Shown: positions 9,827 to 21,361, counted from the stretch's first letter. The stretch: 64,000 nt of DNA from Caballeronia sp. NK8 (GCF_018408855.1 NZ_AP024326.1:558001-622000); one strand, 5' to 3'. Numbers and translations: made by a program. Notes: generated by a model not told the origin, from the sequence alone.

Positions 9827-11215
9827 ATGGACATTTTCGACGCCTTTCATCTTGCGAGATTGCAGTTCGCCTTCACCGTCTCCTTTCATATCGTCTTTCC
9901 TGCGATAAGCATTGGCATGGCAAGCTTTCTGGCTGTGCTTGAATGGCGATGGTTGGCGACAGGAAATGCAGCTTATAGAGAGATGTTCCATTTTTGGTCT
10001 CGGATCTTCGCTGTCGGCTTTGGCTTAGGCGTGGTATCTGGCGTGGTGATGGCGTATGAATTTGGAACCAACTGGAGCGGATTCTCCGATGTTGCGGGCA
10101 ACATCACGGGGCCGCTTCTGACCTACGAGGTGTTAACGGCGTTCTTCTTGGAGGCCGGCTTCCTCGGCGTTATGTTGTTCGGATGGGACCGAGTAGGTCC
10201 AAGAGGTCACTTCTTCGCCACGTTAATGGTTGCGGTCGGCACGCTGATCTCCACGTTCTGGATACTCGCTTCGAATAGCTTCATGCATACCCCTCAGGGT
10301 TTTGCAATGGAGAACGGACGCATCGTGCCAACAGATTGGCTGAAAGTCATCTTCAATCCTTCCTTTCCGTACCGGCTTACTCATATGACTATCGCGGCCT
10401 TCATCGTTGCCGCATTCATCGTCGCAGCGTGTGGCGCATGGCATCTTCGCAGGGGTCGCACTGATGAGCCGATCAAACGAAGTTTCTCAATGGCTCTTTG
10501 GATCTTGCTTTTTCTCGCGCCGATCCAGATCCTCGTCGGAGACGCCCATGGCTTAAACACTCGTGAGTATCAACCTGCGAAGATCGCTGCAATCGAAGGG
10601 TTGTGGGAAACCGAAAAAGGCGGTACTGCATTGAACCTGATCGGCTTCCCTGACATGGACGCCGAGGTCACTCGATACGCGATCTCGATCCCACACCTTG
10701 GAAGTCTTATCCTCACGCACAGCTGGACAGCGGAGATACGCGGTTTAAAGGAATTCAAGAAGGAGGATCGACCGTACTCGCCTATCATTTTTTGGACGTT
10801 TCGCTTGATGGCCGGACTGGGAATGTTGATGCTCCTCACTGCAGTTGTGGCGCTTATCCTTCGCCTACGAGGACGGTTGTATGACACTCGTTGGTTTCAT
10901 GGGTTTGTCGTTTGTATGGGGCCGTCCGGCATCGTTGCACTATTAGCGGGATGGATTACGACAGAAGTCGGAAGGCAACCGTGGACGGTTTATGGCGTGC
11001 TGCGAACCATTGATTCGATGTCCCCAATCGGAGCACAGCAGGCGGGTGTGTCACTGTTGATATTTGTGATGGTGTATTTCCTAGTGTTTGGCGTGGGGAT
11101 CTACTACATGCTAAAGATGATGGGTCGCGGCCCTAACCCCGTTGTGGATCAATGGGCGCACCTTCGACATCCCGTCCTTCGGAATCGGCCGCTCGACGCA
11201 CTGGAAGGAGAATAG
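9827..11215 (+). CDS. cydA: Cytochrome bd-type quinol oxidase subunit I (CydA/CioA)
   Basis: Subunit I of the bd-type terminal oxidase carries haems b558, b595 and d. The 462-residue length and short periplasmic Q-loop fit the cyanide-insensitive (CIO) subgroup. The b595 ligand His is in VSFHIVFP near the N-terminus, and the signature GRQPW occurs in TEVGRQPWTVYG. About nine hydrophobic helices are visible. It oxidises ubiquinol and reduces oxygen to water without proton pumping, helping respiration at low oxygen or under cyanide and peroxide stress. cydB starts 2 bases downstream. Confidence 0.95.
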   Translation: MDIFDAFHLARLQFAFTVSFHIVFPAISIGMASFLAVLEWRWLATGNAAYREMFHFWSRIFAVGFGLGVVSGVVMAYEFGTNWSGFSDVAGNITGPLLTYEVLTAFFLEAGFLGVMLFGWDRVGPRGHFFATLMVAVGTLISTFWILASNSFMHTPQGFAMENGRIVPTDWLKVIFNPSFPYRLTHMTIAAFIVAAFIVAACGAWHLRRGRTDEPIKRSFSMALWILLFLAPIQILVGDAHGLNTREYQPAKIAAIEGLWETEKGGTALNLIGFPDMDAEVTRYAISIPHLGSLILTHSWTAEIRGLKEFKKEDRPYSPIIFWTFRLMAGLGMLMLLTAVVALILRLRGRLYDTRWFHGFVVCMGPSGIVALLAGWITTEVGRQPWTVYGVLRTIDSMSPIGAQQAGVSLLIFVMVYFLVFGVGIYYMLKMMGRGPNPVVDQWAHLRHPVLRNRPLDALEGE

Positions 11216-11217
11216 CC

Positions 11218-12225
11218 ATGCAAATCGATCTTCCAATTATTTGGGCACTTATCATTGGGCTCGCCGTCTTCATCTACGTAATCCTTGACGGCTTCGATCT
11301 TGGCATCGGCCTTCTCTTTCCTTTCTTCGAAAGTAAAGGCGAACGAGAAGTTATGCTGAATACAGTGGCGCCGGTATGGGATGGAAACGAGACGTTCTTA
11401 GTCCTAGGCGGAGCGGGCCTGTACGGCGCATTCCCCTTGGCCTATTCAACTCTCCTTCCCGCAAACTATATGCCGCTGATCCTAATGGTTGTTGGTTTGA
11501 TTTTCAGAGGTGCTGCTTTTGAACTACGCTCAAAGGCACGACGCACTCAGCATGCCTGGGATCTGGCATTCATCGGTGGCTCCGCACTTGCCTCCTTTTG
11601 CCAGGGCATCGTACTTGGCTCTTTGCTCCAGGGGACAAAGATCTTGAATGGCCGGTTCGTGGGCGAACCCTTTGATTGGCTGTCGCCCTTTAGTTTGTTC
11701 TGCGGGTTCGGTTTGATGACTACCTACGCAACATTGGGGTGTGGATGGCTCATCATGAAAACCGAAAAAGAGATCCAGGCAAAGATGCGGGCTGTGATGA
11801 AACCCCTCGTGGCCGTGCTCCTCGGCACAATAGTTATTGTCAGCATCTGGACGGTGCTCGGCCTACCTCGGGTCGAAGCGCGCTGGTTTGGAAGCGGCAA
11901 CACCAAATATTTCGCGCCCGTACCGATTTTGGTCATTGCATGTGTCTGGGGTATATATTTTTCGCTCAAACGTGGTCACGAAGCGACGCCGTTTCTCCTG
12001 ACGCTAGCCATTTGTTTCCTCGGATTTAGCGGGTTGATCATCAGCATCTGGCCATTTATTCTCCCTCCGTCGCTAACCATTTGGGAAGCATCAAGCGTGA
12101 GGTCAAGTCAGCTTTTCGCGCTTGTCGGGACTGCAATCGTCCTTCCAATTATCCTTGTTTACAACGCAATGCAATATCGGGTTTTCCGGGGTAAAGTACG
12201 CGAGGGAGATGCAGGCTATCACTAA
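11218..12225 (+). CDS. cydB: Cytochrome bd-type quinol oxidase subunit II (CydB/CioB)
   Basis: The 335-residue membrane subunit starts MQIDLPIIWALIIGLAVFIY, followed by VILDGFDLGIG, the family signature. The GAPVWDGNET-like block (APVWDGNETFLVLGG) is present. It stabilises subunit I and helps bind haem. The ATG at 11218 is preceded by GGAAGGAG. An in-frame ATG at 11152 inside cydA would add a hydrophilic tail and is rejected. Tight spacing to cydA indicates co-transcription. No obvious cydX-type small subunit follows directly. Confidence 0.95.
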   Translation: MQIDLPIIWALIIGLAVFIYVILDGFDLGIGLLFPFFESKGEREVMLNTVAPVWDGNETFLVLGGAGLYGAFPLAYSTLLPANYMPLILMVVGLIFRGAAFELRSKARRTQHAWDLAFIGGSALASFCQGIVLGSLLQGTKILNGRFVGEPFDWLSPFSLFCGFGLMTTYATLGCGWLIMKTEKEIQAKMRAVMKPLVAVLLGTIVIVSIWTVLGLPRVEARWFGSGNTKYFAPVPILVIACVWGIYFSLKRGHEATPFLLTLAICFLGFSGLIISIWPFILPPSLTIWEASSVRSSQLFALVGTAIVLPIILVYNAMQYRVFRGKVREGDAGYH

Positions 12226-12320
12226 TTTGATTGGATCGGTTCAGTATTTCATTGGCGTTGACAAATGAGTTCGGCGTGTGACCTGAATGCTGCCAGTCCT
12301 ATGCAAAAAAGAAGGCGATT

Positions 12321-13232
12321 ATGATCGTTCGGCCCAATCAAAATTGGCTGTCATTACTTTTCGTATGGAACGGATCGGTGCTTCAATCTGTCATTCCGCA
12401 ACTAATATTTATGGGAGTGGTTAGCAGTCTCGCCGTATTCACCCACGGTAAGATTTTTGGCGAAAAGATACCGCTTAACACGACACCCTTCACTCTACTC
12501 GGCATCGCTCTAGCGATATTTTTAGCGTTTCGAAACAATGAAAGCTACGCCCGATTCAATGAAGCTCGTCACCTGTGGGGTAACATTCTGATCGCCAGCC
12601 GAAATTTGGCCTCGCAGGCGTATTCATATTTTCCGACACAGATTGATCAAGTAGAATTCTGCAACCTGCTTGCCGCCTTCTCATATGCGCTTAAACATCA
12701 GCTACGCAAGACAAGTCCGAAGGAAGAGCTTACACACCTACTTCCCCCTCTTGTGGAAGAGCATCTGAGTAAAAAATTGTATGTTCCGGTTGCCATTCTG
12801 AATCTCATAAGAGATAGACTATCGCGCGTCGATTCAAATAGAAACACGGCGATCACAAGACTGCTTCTTTTGGATGCTCAGGTCTCTGAGTTAGAGAAGT
12901 CGGTGGGAGGATGTGAACGAATCGCCTCTACACCGATCCCGTTCGCTTATAACGTCCTGCTTCACCGCACTGTCTATGCGTATTGCGTGTTACTGCCATT
13001 TGGACTAGTTGATTCTACTGAGTTTTTCACGCCGCTTCTATGTGTATTCATTTCATATACGTTAATGGCGCTTGAGGCCATTGCAAGCGAAGTCGCAGAC
13101 CCTTTCAGCGATGCGCCCAACGCGCTCGCGCTTGACTGCATCTCTCGAAACATTGAACGGTCTCTCTGCGAGATTTACGGTCGTGAGTTGCCGGATGAAA
13201 TAAAGCCAAGACGCCCATACCTTTTTACATGA
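12321..13232 (+). CDS. Bestrophin-like (UPF0187/YneE) membrane channel protein
   Basis: The 303-residue protein begins MIVRPNQNWLSLLFVWNGSV and contains the family blocks FRNNESYARFNEARHLWGN and a late Pro/Asp motif ASEVADPFSDAPNALAL, which corresponds to the calcium-clasp region of bestrophins. Bacterial bestrophins form pentameric ion channels. It lies 95 bases after cydB and 19 bases before the DUF1269-like gene, so it may belong to the same transcript. A broken paralogue lies at the window's left edge. Confidence 0.88.
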   Translation: MIVRPNQNWLSLLFVWNGSVLQSVIPQLIFMGVVSSLAVFTHGKIFGEKIPLNTTPFTLLGIALAIFLAFRNNESYARFNEARHLWGNILIASRNLASQAYSYFPTQIDQVEFCNLLAAFSYALKHQLRKTSPKEELTHLLPPLVEEHLSKKLYVPVAILNLIRDRLSRVDSNRNTAITRLLLLDAQVSELEKSVGGCERIASTPIPFAYNVLLHRTVYAYCVLLPFGLVDSTEFFTPLLCVFISYTLMALEAIASEVADPFSDAPNALALDCISRNIERSLCEIYGRELPDEIKPRRPYLFT

Positions 13233-13251
13233 CTGTAGAGGGGATTTATAA

Positions 13252-13701
13252 ATGTCAAGCCATCTCATTATTGCAAGATTCACGAATATTGCGGACGCTG
13301 AACACGCAAGCCGAAATATTCAGATGTTCGCATCAAAAGACGAGGGATTGACGATCAATAGCGGCATCCTTTTGAAGAAGGGAAACGATGGAAAGCCTGA
13401 AGTCATCCAAACGCAGTCTCGTGCGATGTGGGGTCCGGTGATTGGTGCGGTTACTGGGACTCTCATCGGCATGCTCGGAGGGCCGGTCGGTGCAGCGTTA
13501 GGTTTTACGATCGGAACCTCTGCCGGTATCGCGGAACATGTTATGTCGGATGTATTAGACGACGAGTCGATCAAGCGTGAATTCGCCGTCCTCCCCGTTG
13601 GACAAGTCGCGCTGATATTGGAGGCCAATGAAGATACGCCTGCGCGCGTGAACACCTTCGTCTCTGAAGCCGGTGGCTCCGTCTTCCGAAGAGGACTTTG
13701 A
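13252..13701 (+). CDS. DUF1269-like membrane-anchored protein
   Basis: The 149-residue protein has an N-terminal alpha/beta domain (HLIIARFTNIADAEHAS), a central Gly-rich hydrophobic segment (IGAVTGTLIGMLGGPVGAAL) that looks like a membrane hairpin, and a C-terminal beta region (VALILEANEDTP). This matches DUF1269-type proteins, which often sit beside stress and transport genes. No biochemical function is established. It follows the bestrophin-like gene by 19 bases, suggesting a functional link. Confidence 0.75.
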   Translation: MSSHLIIARFTNIADAEHASRNIQMFASKDEGLTINSGILLKKGNDGKPEVIQTQSRAMWGPVIGAVTGTLIGMLGGPVGAALGFTIGTSAGIAEHVMSDVLDDESIKREFAVLPVGQVALILEANEDTPARVNTFVSEAGGSVFRRGL

Positions 13702-13730
13702 AAACTTTTTCGAGTGCAGACAGGCACCAA

Positions 13731-13774
13731 TGGTGGGGTAAATGTTTTAAAGCCTATGCCTTACGGCCCCACCA
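13731..13774. terminator. Possible bidirectional hairpin between convergent genes
   Basis: TGGTGGGG (13731-13738) and CCCCACCA (13767-13774) can form a perfect 8-bp stem with a 28-base loop. It lies where the DUF1269-like and DUF1345 genes converge. No strong T-tract follows, so termination is a tentative reading. Confidence 0.4.
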
Positions 13775-14417
13775 TGCTCGCCGCAATATTCACGCACAGT
13801 CCTAAGACCGTGACGTTGAAAAAGAAAGCCAGAATCGATTGAGCAAGGACAGTGCGTCGCGCACTTCGACAACGCAGACCGATATCTGCCGTCTGAGACG
13901 CAAGCCCAATCGTGAAGGAGAAATAGAGAAGGTCCAAGTAGTCCGGCTCCAGATCCTGGTCTGGAAAATCCAACGCAGGGGACTGAGGATTTGACGCATA
14001 GAATATCCTTGCATAGTGCTGAGCAAAAATTGTTGGTATTAGGAACCATGCGCCAAAAATGGTTAATCCTGTGATTGTCGCACGCATCAACTTCGACTCG
14101 AAAACCATTCCTTTGGATGTCCCCAATTCAAGCACAATTGCAAAAATACTCGCAATTGTGGCAATCGAAATCACCGTTAATACAGTAACGGCGCTTTGAT
14201 CTTCAATGGACGCGTTCGATCTGACCTCTTGCGGACTAGCCTTCAGCATGTGATACCAGATGGTTCCTAGAAACGTCCACACCCCAACATCCCAGCCAAT
14301 AAGAGTACGCGTAACTCCACCGAGCGAGGCCGGCGCAGATAGAGCCATCACGAATCCGAGACCAATAGCGGCACTCAAGTGAGGACGCCGTCGCATGGCC
14401 TGAAAGAAAACTTTCAT
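13761..14417 (-). CDS. DUF1345 membrane protein
   Basis: This 218-residue protein has about five hydrophobic helices and the DUF1345 pattern: AAIGLGFVMAL, GWDVGVWTFLGTIW, then LDLLYFSFTIGLASQTADIG near the C-terminus. That last block is reminiscent of the pore loop of small cation channels, and DUF1345 has been grouped with them on that basis. No function is proven. It converges on the DUF1269-like gene. Confidence 0.82.
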   Translation of the reverse strand: MKVFFQAMRRRPHLSAAIGLGFVMALSAPASLGGVTRTLIGWDVGVWTFLGTIWYHMLKASPQEVRSNASIEDQSAVTVLTVISIATIASIFAIVLELGTSKGMVFESKLMRATITGLTIFGAWFLIPTIFAQHYARIFYASNPQSPALDFPDQDLEPDYLDLLYFSFTIGLASQTADIGLRCRSARRTVLAQSILAFFFNVTVLGLCVNIAASMVGP

Positions 14418-14594
14418 AAGTAGGCTCAGGGTTGCACAGCAAGTCTATGACTCAATGAGCGCGATACTGCCCGTTGGGATTCGATTCAGTTTCATGTCGA
14501 GCGCTTGCTCCATCACTCCAACAATGCAAAGAGCGAGCGAGTCTCGTTGCATCCGTCGACCTCCTCGGGTTGAAGTTTCAGCGGCCACTAGAAT

Positions 14595-14936
14595 TCAGTC
14601 CCCGAAATTGAATGTTTTCCCGTCCGAGCTAGCATTTACTTCCGATCGCGCCCAGTTGGATGCCCGCTCGCGCGTCTCCACCCACGTATGAGATGGACAT
14701 TGCGATTGTTGAATCAACGTCCGACGGCTCCATTCAATTGCATCTCGTATCGCTTCCTCAGGCGTAAGCCACTCCGGTTGCGTAGTCCGTGGCCAAATAT
14801 CGAGAAGCGGAGTGTCTCCCTTGCTGAATTCGATCTCGGCAACCCAAGCATTCCGATCGTTAAGCCCAACACGCACTGAGATTGCGAAGCCCATAAACGT
14901 GTCGCTTACACACTTCATATGGCTCTCATGGTTCAT
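14595..14936 (-). CDS. Small conserved-looking hypothetical protein
   Basis: The 113-residue soluble protein contains RVGLNDRNAWVAEIEF and WLTPEEAIRDAIEWSRRTLI, a pattern of a small alpha/beta domain followed by a helix. I do not recognise a functional family; similar short proteins are common in Burkholderia genomes. Met7 (MKCVSD) could also be the start because GAGAG precedes it. Palindromic site 3 lies about 165 bases upstream. Confidence 0.6.
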   Translation of the reverse strand: MNHESHMKCVSDTFMGFAISVRVGLNDRNAWVAEIEFSKGDTPLLDIWPRTTQPEWLTPEEAIRDAIEWSRRTLIQQSQCPSHTWVETRERASNWARSEVNASSDGKTFNFGD

Positions 14937-15101
14937 AATTTCACCGTTTGCATTTTCTAAACCGTTCCTCTGGACAATGCGTCCAGCCAGATTAGTGCTT
15001 ATTGAATTTCGACCTAAATATTGGTCAATCGTTCGAAACGCGACTTGTGCCAGTTAGACCGTTAGAACTCATGCACGTCAGATGGGGCGTTTAACATTGT
15101 C

Positions 15102-15116
15102 CGATACTTATCATCG
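15102..15116 (+). promoter_or_regulatory. Palindromic CGATACTTA-type site 3
   Basis: The sequence CGATACTTATCATCG is flanked by C and G, extending the palindrome to CCGATA...ATCGG. It lies in the divergent gap between the hypothetical gene at 14936 (minus) and the small gene at 15253 (plus). Confidence 0.55.
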
Positions 15117-15252
15117 GAAGATTGTTGGGCACCCCTCGCACGCTTCTCCAATTCTTGTAAAAGAGGTACTCTCAACAACATGCATTAAAGAGCCGCTTCA
15201 ATCCGACGGTGGCATCTTTCCGTAGGCACCTCAACACCCCTAGGGTCCGCAA

Positions 15253-15405
15253 ATGTCCGCCCCTCAAAATGCTGATCGAGTACCTCCGCCCGAGCGCGAT
15301 CCACTCGACGAAGCGCTTGCGGAAACATTTCCTGCTAGCGATCCGATTGCCATAAGCAGCGAGCGCGAAGACCCGAAACCGGATTCGTCGAAACAACCGG
15401 ACTGA
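15253..15405 (+). CDS. Small acidic DPLDEA...TFPASDP protein
   Basis: A 50-residue protein reads MSAPQNADRV, then RDPLDEALAETFPASDPIAI and a charged Pro-rich tail. The core (D/E)PLDEALxETFPASDP is a recurrent motif of very small proteins in Burkholderiales and other proteobacteria, so this is very probably a real gene despite its size. It is predicted to be soluble and largely disordered with one short helix. Function is unknown. Palindromic site 3 lies 137 bases upstream, which would place it with the stress genes of this region. Confidence 0.75.
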   Translation: MSAPQNADRVPPPERDPLDEALAETFPASDPIAISSEREDPKPDSSKQPD

Positions 15406-15454
15406 CCACGCGGTGTACTTCGTGAGAAACGATGTCTCATTCATGTGCTGTCGG

Positions 15455-15748
15455 TTAAAGCGCGATCGCTTGTGTGCGGTCCACCGCCGATCCCAGAAGA
15501 TCGTCAACTATTCGATTGGCGGCGGCGACTCCTTCAGAAAGCGCTTCTAACTCACTATCGAAGCCGTCGCCCTGATCGTCGCTCAGTGTTAGACGTGGAA
15601 ACGTCGGTACGGCTACCGACGATAGTGAAATCGTGACGATCGCGACGAAACCGTTTTTGAAGAGTCGATCCGACTCTGCGGCAGAGTACTCACAGTTTTG
15701 CACATGCACATTCAAGGCGAATTTCTTGCGCGACCACGATGTTTGCAT
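15455..15748 (-). CDS. Hypothetical protein
   Basis: A 97-residue protein starts MQTSWSRKKFALNVHVQNCE. The start is chosen because GGAGG lies 5 bases upstream. It has an N-terminal beta-rich part and an acidic helix (DSELEALSEGVAAANRIVDD) near the end. No family was recognised. The strong ribosome-binding site is the main reason to keep it. Confidence 0.5.
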   Translation of the reverse strand: MQTSWSRKKFALNVHVQNCEYSAAESDRLFKNGFVAIVTISLSSVAVPTFPRLTLSDDQGDGFDSELEALSEGVAAANRIVDDLLGSAVDRTQAIAL

Positions 15749-15977
15749 GTTTGCCTCCACCCAACTGAAGAAGAAGTGCAGCCTTTCCGCCCCATAAGGT
15801 GAGGCTGGCAACAGCACTGTCTCCGATCCGTCCGCCTCACGGCTCCAACACCGGGTGCACGGTAGGATACCTGTCCAACGACCACGAGACGATTTTCACG
15901 TCGCGACGGCGTTGATTTCGTTACGTTGCAGTAAGCATGAGCGCTTAGTGAACGTTCGCCTTACTGTCCTGCGCTGC

Positions 15978-16163
15978 CTATCGGTTGTGGATGAACAACG
16001 ACACAAGAAGATGGAAAGGAAGTACGAGTAGCCCGGTGGAAACCACACCAACGAGCCATAGTGCAATGAACCACAGTAGCTGCTTACGGTGGGGTCGGCT
16101 GCGTTCACGGTCGGCCCTGAGAATAGCGCCGCCGTCACCGACCTTGCGTTGTTGAATGCTCAT
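15978..16163 (-). CDS. Small single-pass membrane protein, DUF2474-like
   Basis: A 61-residue protein has a basic N-terminus (QQRKVGDGGAILRADRERSR) and one hydrophobic segment, LLWFIALWLVGVVSTGLL followed by VLPFHLLVSLF. The pattern LxWFxxLWLxGV resembles DUF2474, small proteins often found with CIO-type bd oxidases. GGAG lies 7 bases before the ATG. It could be an auxiliary subunit for the bd oxidase at 9.8-12.2 kb, though it is about 4 kb away on the other strand. The assignment is tentative. Confidence 0.5.
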   Translation of the reverse strand: MSIQQRKVGDGGAILRADRERSRPHRKQLLWFIALWLVGVVSTGLLVLPFHLLVSLFIHNR

Positions 16164-16346
16164 GTTCGCGCTCCACGGGGGTGACGTCCGCGTAAAGATC
16201 CGAGTTCACGAAAGGGCTTCTCGTCGAACCCGAGGTCTCTGGAACTTCGCGTGCGTATGTGCTTCACTTGGGAAAATCGATCTGTGTGATCTTTGGTGCG
16301 GCCTATGTTGAGTACAATGCTCTTTCATGCTACCTGGAGGTGGTCC

Positions 16347-16562
16347 ATGCAACAGCAGCAGGAAGAATTCGACTTTTACATCAATCTCGAAAAACCTAGC
16401 CTCGGACTTTACGTTCTCAAGGGTGCAGGCCTACCGGATTTCGCCGCGTCAGAAGCAAAACATTGGCAGTTTTCAGGGCACATTTGGCAAAGCGAACTGT
16501 CGCCCGAGATCCTCAAAGAACTCCGGGCGAATGGTCACGCGTTTCAGGAGCTGGGCAGCTGA
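16347..16562 (+). CDS. Hypothetical small protein
   Basis: The 71-residue protein begins MQQQQEEFDFYINLEKPSLG and contains GLYVLKGAGLPDF and EAKHWQFSGHIWQSELSPEI. GGAGGTGG (about 16335-16342) precedes the ATG. It looks soluble and mixed alpha/beta. I do not recognise the family. It converges on the clpK-like gene with a hairpin at its 3' end. Confidence 0.6.
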   Translation: MQQQQEEFDFYINLEKPSLGLYVLKGAGLPDFAASEAKHWQFSGHIWQSELSPEILKELRANGHAFQELGS

Positions 16563-16578
16563 CTCGACTGCCCGGCTC
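16548..16578. terminator. Hairpin between convergent genes
   Basis: GAGCTGGGCAG (16548-16558) pairs with CTGCCCGGCTC (16568-16578) with one T:G pair and a 9-base loop. It overlaps the stop codon of the small gene at 16347 and lies before the 3' end of the clpK-like gene. The lack of a T-tract keeps confidence moderate. Confidence 0.5.
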
Positions 16579-16604
16579 CTTCCATATCGTTGACGCCCCG
16601 GCGT

Positions 16605-19376
<2,772 letters not shown>

Positions 19377-19509
19377 GATCAATCGTCTCCGGTTAGATGG
19401 CGATTCGACGACTACGACGCGCAGCGCTGGCTACTTCGAACCGCCGCATGGTGGTGGGTCTTCTCCTCATGAATCTTGATCGGGCATGTTCCTCGACCCA
19501 TCGCGTGGA

Positions 19510-20313
19510 CTATCCGCCTGCTGCAATGGAAACGGATGCCTCGCTGGTCAACATCAAAAAAGTCAGCGTTTCGCGAAGATATAGTTGCACGGCGGTTTCA
19601 GCGTGGCTCGAGTAGCCAATCGACAAATCCTGTCCGACGTGCAGTTCATAATCGCCGCCACGGGTCGAGAGCACACATCCGCCCTGCAGCGCGGGAGCCC
19701 ACACTAGATCTCCGCTCACAATACGTTTGATGTGTTGGATTACAGGATAGCCTTGGTCACTTGCTTCGGCGAGCGCGGTATAAGCGTCGGCGCCAAGCAG
19801 TACAGAGTATGGGCCGTCGACGCCCGCGAGTCGAAGCTTTTCGAGTGCCTGACTGACCGCATCGGGATAGTCGACAACATCTCCCGGCAGCATTGTTGGC
19901 GCGTTGGAACTGCCTTCGCGAATGCCCACGATGCCCGCGGCTTTGTAGCCATCGAAGATCGCACTGTCCTCGGCAATGGCAAGTTCGCTGGCGGCAGTTT
20001 TAGCGGGCTGCCAGTCGCCGTCGTTTGAGCCGCGCTCTACGCTGTCGATGGACTCGCGCTGCAGCGTGAACGGCACAGTCAGTTGAACGAGCTGCCGCAC
20101 TTCGTAGAGCTTCGCGCCGATGCCCTGTTTCGGGGCCGCAATATTGGACTGATGTCCGGTACCGATGCCCGACAGCGCGGCGCCGCTGGGTTCTTTGACG
20201 TCGACGACGCGCCGCCCGGCAACGGACCGTTTAAACGTGCGAGCGACTTCCGCTTCGATCTGGGACCATGCGGCACTGGAGATCGGCGCAAGCTCTCGAT
20301 GCAGGTTATTCAT
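19510..20313 (-). CDS. Family 1 encapsulin nanocompartment shell protein
   Basis: The 267-residue protein has the HK97-like encapsulin pattern: MNNLHRELAPISSAAW, AWSQIEAEVARTFKRSVAGR, RRVVDVKEPSG, then FTLQRESIDSVERG and DYELHVGQDLSIGYSSH near the C-terminus. Family 1 encapsulins self-assemble into shells of about 24 nm that enclose a cargo enzyme. The cargo here is evidently the DyP peroxidase encoded directly upstream, whose reading frame overlaps this one by 8 bases (20306-20313). The start is the ATG at 20313, preceded by AAGGA. A longer reading from 20340 would extend into the peroxidase targeting tail and is rejected. Confidence 0.95.
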   Translation of the reverse strand: MNNLHRELAPISSAAWSQIEAEVARTFKRSVAGRRVVDVKEPSGAALSGIGTGHQSNIAAPKQGIGAKLYEVRQLVQLTVPFTLQRESIDSVERGSNDGDWQPAKTAASELAIAEDSAIFDGYKAAGIVGIREGSSNAPTMLPGDVVDYPDAVSQALEKLRLAGVDGPYSVLLGADAYTALAEASDQGYPVIQHIKRIVSGDLVWAPALQGGCVLSTRGGDYELHVGQDLSIGYSSHAETAVQLYLRETLTFLMLTSEASVSIAAGG

Positions 20314-21361
20314 GTTGTGATGTTCCTTTGAGTGAGCCAATGTTCAATGTTCCGCTGCGGCTTGCTGGGAGAAAAGTCGCGCTGGAAGGCACCGATGACG
20401 TCGAAGCTGCCTGGGGGCTTCTGTCGGGAAGCTCATCGAGCAGATCCTCGGACGGCACAAAGAACAGGCCGCCTGTCACTGCGCGGCTGTAGTCGAGCAG
20501 GCGGTCGTAGTTGCCAGGAGGCCTTCCGACGAACATGTTTTCCATCATTTGCTCGATCGGCTTCGGCGTGCGCGCATAGCCGATGAAATACGTGCCGAAT
20601 TCTTTTGAGCCTTGACGGCCGAATGCCATGTTGTGCCGCAGAATCTTCACTTCCTGGCCATCCTCGTCGATTGTTGTAAGCGAACTGTGCGAGCATGAGG
20701 GCTTCACCGCTGCATCCAGTTCGACATCCGACAGTTTCTCCCGGCCGATGATCTTCTCTTGCTGCTCGACCGTCAGACCATTCCATGCATCCAAGTTGTG
20801 AAAATACTTCTGCACGATCACGTAGCTGCCACCGGCGAACGCCTCATCTTCCTCGCCGATAATCGTAAAGGCGCTGGCGCTGCGGCCACGCGGATTTTCG
20901 GTACCGTCCACAAAGCCGATCATGTCGCGTAGATCGAAGTAACGAAAACCATGCACCTCGTCGACGACTGTGACCGCGTCACCGAGCTTGTTCAGCATCT
21001 GCGACGCCAATTCGAAGCACAGATCCATGTGATCCGCGCGGATATGCAGCAGAATATCCCCGGGAGTGGCAATCGCGCGACGCTCGCCCGAGCCGAACTC
21101 GATGAACGGATGCAGCTCTGCTGGTCGCGGCGCGCCGAAGAGAGAGTCCCATGCTTCCGAGCCGAACCCGCACACGCACGAAAGGTTCGCGGTCGGCGCG
21201 CGCGTGCTCACAGCTCGGACCAACGCAGAAATTTCGCCGCACCACGACCGTACAACCTCGGCCTTGCCTTCGCCGCGCGCCAGCGTGGCAACGATAAATA
21301 TTGCACTTCGTGAAATCGGATCGCAGACAGCTTGCGGTTCTGACGTGTTGTTGTTAGGCAT
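20306..21361 (-). CDS. Dye-decolorizing peroxidase (class B) with encapsulin-loading peptide
   Basis: The 351-residue haem peroxidase has the DyP signature GFVDGTENPRG with the catalytic Asp, FAGGSYVIVQKY, ILRHNMAFG, KEFGTYFIGYARTP and NMFVGRPPGNYDRLLDYS. These blocks fit class B (P-type) DyP enzymes, which use hydrogen peroxide to oxidise bulky substrates. After the catalytic domain comes a flexible Ser/Ala/Pro linker and then SGTLNIGSLKG, an almost canonical encapsulin targeting peptide (family pattern xLxIGSLKG). The enzyme is therefore expected inside the shell encoded next. Palindromic site 5 lies about 270 bases upstream of the start. Confidence 0.95.
   Translation of the reverse strand: MPNNNTSEPQAVCDPISRSAIFIVATLARGEGKAEVVRSWCGEISALVRAVSTRAPTANLSCVCGFGSEAWDSLFGAPRPAELHPFIEFGSGERRAIATPGDILLHIRADHMDLCFELASQMLNKLGDAVTVVDEVHGFRYFDLRDMIGFVDGTENPRGRSASAFTIIGEEDEAFAGGSYVIVQKYFHNLDAWNGLTVEQQEKIIGREKLSDVELDAAVKPSCSHSSLTTIDEDGQEVKILRHNMAFGRQGSKEFGTYFIGYARTPKPIEQMMENMFVGRPPGNYDRLLDYSRAVTGGLFFVPSEDLLDELPDRSPQAASTSSVPSSATFLPASRSGTLNIGSLKGTSQHE

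Noticed and set aside
14457..14691. Short plus-strand frame between the DUF1345 and hypothetical genes
   Set aside because: Overlaps the minus-strand gene at 14595, has low-complexity Ser/Arg composition and no ribosome-binding site.
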